The notes under the pieces are model-generated. The model saw nothing but the letters and a program-made list of their open reading frames with translations, made no database searches and had not been told where the DNA came from. A program made the position numbers and the translations under genes. 64,000 nt of DNA from Shinisaurus crocodilurus. Its lineage: Eukaryota > Chordata > Lepidosauria > Squamata > Shinisauridae. Of the stretch, positions 60,355 through 64,000 are shown one piece after another (within the stretch, counting starts at the first letter, position 1; the number at the start of each line of letters is the position of its first letter). The DNA lies in the NCBI GenBank assembly GCA_021292165.1, contig CM037877.1, positions 217,103,350 to 217,167,349 on the forward strand, written 5' to 3'.

Positions 60355-60566
60355 CAAGACCATTTCATACCAATCAAGTATAGCTCCATAGAATGGTCAT
60401 TGAGTCCCTGTATTTCTAGTGTAGGATCCCACCACAGAAAAGGCCCTGTCTCATGTCCCAACCAGTGGTGCCTCTTAAGGAGGTGGGATATAGCGCAGGT
60501 CTCAGATGTTTAGCACAGTGGGTGTGCAGGTCTGGAGGGTCACACATTCCCCATCCCTGGTGTAGT

Positions 60567-60607
60567 CAATACAGAGCTAGATGGATCAATGGTCCGACTT
60601 GGTTTAA
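60567..60607 (+). repeat. tRNA-Ala-like SINE, 3' fragment
   Basis: caatacagagctagatggat and caatggtccgacttggttta; the Sauria SINE follows immediately. Confidence 0.5.
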
Positions 60608-60850
60608 GCCAGCGTGGCGTAGTGGTTAGAGTGTTGGACTGGGACTCGGGAGATCCGGGTTCTAGTCTCCACTTGGCCACGAAGCTCCCTGGGTGACTTT
60701 GGGCCAGTCACGGTCTCTCAGCCTAACCTACCTCACAGGGTTGTTGTGAGGATAAAATGGAGAGGAGGAGGAGGATTATGTAAGCCGCCTTGGGTTCCTT
60801 GCAGGAAAAAAGGCAGGGTATAAATATAATAAATAAATAAATAAATAAGG
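60608..60850 (+). mobile_element. Sauria-type SINE, well preserved
   Basis: agccagcgtggcgtagtggt, tagagtgttggactgggact, ggttctagtctccacttggc, cacagggttgttgtgaggat, gccgccttgggttccttgca and an (aata)n end. Confidence 0.92.
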
Positions 60851-61585
60851 CATTTCCTATGTGGCAAGTGACAGTTCATGGCTGATGGGTTGGTCTGATG
60901 ATGGGTCGCAAATTGTCCAGGTCAGTCTTAAGGAGAAAAAAAAAAAAGCTGTGCTATTAGTTACACATGCTAACTTTCCAGAAAGCAAACTATTCTATGC
61001 ACTTTATATAGCAGAATTCAAAACACAGATCAGACATAAGTTCCTTCAAACTTGTGCAAAAGACCTATAGACTATTGTTCCCCAGCCAAATGTGTAATGC
61101 AGAAAACTTAATGCTCTGGCATTTCACAAAAAAACAAAAAACAAAACTGTAGCTACAAAATAGAAAACACAACACAGCAGAAGACACAAATATTTACAAA
61201 AAAAGAAGAGAGGACCTTTACCCATTTTCTCATGTGTCACACTCAATTTCCTATCAACACAGCAGCTGTTTGATGATTTGGCTTAGGGCGCCAGAGGGGC
61301 CAAAAATGGGGTGCTGGCAAAGGAGAAGCTGCTCCTTATCCTTGGGGGCAGCAAGCAATGAGTAAACATTCTTCAGACAGACCCTGCATATTTATCATTT
61401 GCACATATTTATCATTTGAGTGTCGCAGGCTCCATTGTGGGCTGTGCAGAGCACTAATAATATTCGACTGGTCGTTCTCTGCTTTGTACTGCTATCAGTG
61501 CTGCATCTTCAAAGGGGAAGCCCGTCTCCTATAACTGACTCATTCTGTACAGTTTTTCTTCTCATTTCTATCTCGATAAGGCAGG

Positions 61586-61749
61586 CTTATTTATTTATTT
61601 ATTTATTTAATGATATTTATGAAAAGCTTACATTGAAATATTTATTTATTATTAAAATTTATCTACTGCTTATCTGCTTCAAAGCCATCAAGGCAGTGTA
61701 CAATTTTAAAAAAACAAAACCATAAAACAATAAAAATGTTAGCACATTA
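61586..61749 (-). mobile_element. L2-like LINE, 3' end (left part, split by a MITE)
   Basis: Antisense tail (ttta)n at 61588-61607 and tttatttattattaaaattt, then ctgcttcaaagccatcaagg and A-rich sequence. The same LINE continues at 62197 after the element 61750-62196. Confidence 0.65.
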
Positions 61750-62196
61750 AGGGCACAATCCTATGGCTGCTATACACTGTCTAGATGGCCATAGGAAAGG
61801 TCGGAATTCCGGCTCCAACCTTTGAACTGTATCCCGAGGTCGGAGCTGGAACTCTGACCTCGGGGCGCCCTCCCTCTGCCCTCACAGCCAGCATAGTTCT
61901 TTCCATGCCAGCTACAGCTCCGCAGTCAGAAGACCGATCTTGGAGGCTGGAGCCGGTGTTGGGTGAGCGTTCTGGGGGTCAGGGAGGGGAGAAATGAGAC
62001 GATGTATCCCAGCAGGGCCTCAGACCCTCCCCTTCGTGAGCAGGGGTAAAACACTTGGATGGCCAAAATCGGCTGTCTAAGTGTTTTGTGGGGCGGAAGA
62101 GAGGTGACCCTCACCTCCACGTTTCTTCCATCCTCAATTGGATGCCTGCAATCCTCCAAGTTTGGAGGGTTATAGGCAGCCACATTGGATGGTGTT
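61750..62196. mobile_element. Harbinger-like MITE nested in an L2-like LINE (447 bp)
   Basis: Starts agggcacaatcctatgg after TTA (61747-61749); the decayed right end is followed by TTA (62197-62199). The interior is GC-rich (cggaattccggctccaacc). Right part shared with 55382-55508. LINE sequence resumes on both sides. Confidence 0.65.
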
Positions 62197-63180
62197 TTAA
62201 AACTACACATTTTAAAAGGCTAAATTGAAAAGATGCATCTTCACACCCTTTCTAGAGGCCAAGAGAGTCAGCAGGCAGGAGGGAGTTCTTGAGGGAGTAC
62301 ATTCCATAGTTTGGGGGCAACACAGGAGAAAGCCCTTGCACGCGTGCCCGACAAATGCGCCTCTGAGGGAAATGGTGCCATCGAAAGGACCTCTCCTTCA
62401 GATCTTAATGCCCATGCAGGTTCATAGCAAGAAAGGTGGTCCCTTAGATAGCAAGGACCTCAGCTATTTAGGGCTTTAAAGCTTAAAACCAACTCCTTGA
62501 ATTGCGCCCAGAAAGCAACTGGCAACTAATGCATGTCTTTCAAGACAGGTATAATATGGCCCCAATACTGTGCATTGGTTAGCAGCCTAGCTGCCGTGTT
62601 TTTGCAACAATAGAAGCTTCCAGATGCTCTTCAGGGGTAGCCCCATGAAGGGCACATTGCAATAATCTAAACCTGATGTAACTAAGGCATGGATAGCTGT
62701 TGCTGCAAAAACCAATTCAGTATAAGATCATAATTTTAATACTGTATATTATTACTCTATATCGAAGACAAGATTACCTTCCCGGGAATACTTGTTGGAG
62801 AAAATATGTTTTCAGTAGGCACCAAAAATCCACAAGGGTTGGCACCTGTCTACTTTTTAGTGGTAGGGAGCTCCAGAGAATGGGCACTAAGATACTAAGG
62901 GCCCTACCCCAAGCCATCATGGACTGGACCCCTGAAATCATGGGCACTCCCAGGACAGTCTATCCTGATAAGTATATCAATCGAACAGTCAGGCAGTCCC
63001 TTAAGTATCCTGGTCCTCAGCTGTTTAGGGTTTGTAAACAAGTACAAAAACCTTAAACCTGACCCAGTAGCATATACGCAGCCAGTGCAGTTCTGTCAGC
63101 ATGGCTGCAATATGCTGGCAATAAGCCATTCCCGTTGCCAACTTGGCTGCAGCATTCTGCACCAATTGCAGCTTCTGGAC
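62197..63180 (-). mobile_element. L2-like LINE, 3' region, interrupted by a provirus
   Basis: Antisense 3' untranslated region (ctagaggccaagagagtcag, gggagtacattccatagttt), then protein remnants ending at VQKLQLVQNAAAKLATG and LHWLRICYWVRFKVFVLVYK (63025-63180). The LINE frame stops abruptly at 63181 where the LTR begins. Confidence 0.8.
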
Positions 63181-63850
63181 TGTAAGAATTATAGAAAGTT
63201 TATTTCCCAAATTATATTAAATAAAATAAAAGACAGAAATTAAAAGAAGCCAGAGAACTCACCCTGAATGGGGGCCCCAGTCTAGTGATAAATGAGGCCT
63301 AAAATATGTAAGGAACTCAATGCCCGGGTCATAAGGATGGCATGGGATTAGTAGATGATAAATTATGCTTAGATAGGGATGACATTGAATAAGTAGGTAA
63401 CAGATAAATGAAGAATCCTCCCTTTCTGGAAACACAGACCAGGCATAAAAATGTGTCAAAAGAAGAGGTGTCTGCTGATGGGAGAGTAAGAGGTCAAAGT
63501 TAAAATGAAGTTAAGGAATGTGTAGAAGAGCCAATAGGAAATTAGAGTAACAGGATGCCACACAACAAGAGGAGGGTCGGTAAACAGGGGCGGGGAATAA
63601 TGTATTCGGTTTAGGCGGTCAGGATAGGCTGTAAACCTCAAAGTACCCAGCCAATGGGGGAATGAGGGAGGAACCCTGCGGCCGGGCATAGGGAATAAAA
63701 ACACGCTGCTTGAATGTTAAGGTGTGCCTACCTGCATAGCGCACCCACTCTTGCAAGACTGTATTCAATAAAAAGTGCTTTGCTTTCACCAATTTTCTTG
63801 TCCAGAGAACTATTTCTTTTTACAGGACTTGAACAAAGTCACTTCTAACA
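63181..63850 (+). mobile_element. 5' LTR of a gammaretrovirus-like endogenous provirus
   Basis: 670-bp LTR starting TGTAAGAA and ending TTCTAACA, imperfect inverted ends of the TG...CA type. A TATA-like gggaataaaaac is at 63691-63702 and the AATAAA signal at 63767-63772, giving the U3-R-U5 order. It is followed at once by a primer-binding site. Inserted into an L2-like LINE, antisense to KCND3. The 3' LTR and the duplication are outside the window. Confidence 0.88.
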
Positions 63851-63853
63851 AAT

Positions 63854-63871
63854 TGGGGGCTCGTCCGGGAT
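63854..63871 (+). promoter_or_regulatory. Retroviral primer-binding site, tRNA-Pro type
   Basis: TGGGGGCTCGTCCGGGAT, 18 bases complementary to the 3' end of proline tRNA, three bases after the LTR. This is the primer site of murine-leukaemia-type gammaretroviruses and many ERV1 elements. Confidence 0.95.
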
Positions 63872-64000
63872 CCTGCCATCACAGTCGCTGGCTGCCATTG
63901 CCAACCAACGGGAAGACGCGTCCTACTGAGTTCAGTAGTCTCCTTGGTGCCAAGGGTGGTCAGTGACGGACTGGCCAAGGAAACCCGAGATGCTGGACTG
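63872..64000 (+). mobile_element. Provirus leader, cut by window edge
   Basis: Untranslated leader downstream of the primer site. No gag start is visible before the window ends, so the coding state of the provirus is unknown. Confidence 0.8.

Overview
The window is a vertebrate, almost certainly squamate (lizard-type), nuclear intron landscape. The evidence is two exons of a vertebrate voltage-gated potassium channel gene and a dense, squamate-style mix of interspersed repeats: tRNA-derived Sauria-type SINEs, 5S-rRNA-derived SINEs, CR1, L2-like and L1 LINEs, and many hAT and Harbinger-like miniature transposons. The species cannot be fixed from the sequence alone. No bacterial-type operon, CRISPR array or complete cellular RNA gene was seen.

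The only host gene recognised is KCND3 (Kv4.3), on the minus strand. Its S6/pore exon lies at 49903-50065 and the following C-terminal exon at 4959-5060. They splice in frame (phase 0) across a 44,842-bp intron. Sequence right of 50065 belongs to the preceding intron and sequence left of 4959 to the following intron. The residues [12 protein letters not shown] in the second exon separate KCND3 from its paralogue KCND2. The large first coding exon and the later C-terminal exons are outside the window.

Layout: 1-4958 holds a GC-rich hAT fragment, a 5S SINE and foldback MITEs. 4959-5060 is the KCND3 exon. 5061-17400 holds a disrupted hAT with a 203-bp duplicated block, Sauria SINEs, an L1 fragment, two L2-like LINE fragments and a 776-bp hAT element with GAGTC-rich ends. 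17400-31000 holds SINEs, small hAT MITEs and three LINE insertions with clear target-site duplications. 31000-49900 holds a Tigger-like MITE, further hAT elements, microsatellites, Harbinger-like palindromes, SINEs and CR1. 49903-50065 is the KCND3 exon. 50066-64000 holds a second copy of the GAGTC hAT element, CR1, MITEs, an L2-like LINE broken by a MITE and, at the right edge, the 5' LTR and tRNA-Pro primer-binding site of a gammaretrovirus-like provirus running off the window.

Almost every open reading frame here is either spurious or a decayed transposon fragment. The best-supported observations are element boundaries confirmed by matching target-site duplications: 8 bp for hAT, TAA/TTA for Harbinger-like, TA for Tigger-like and 14-16 bp for LINEs. 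All of these were read by eye; family names are inference from ends and protein motifs, not database results.
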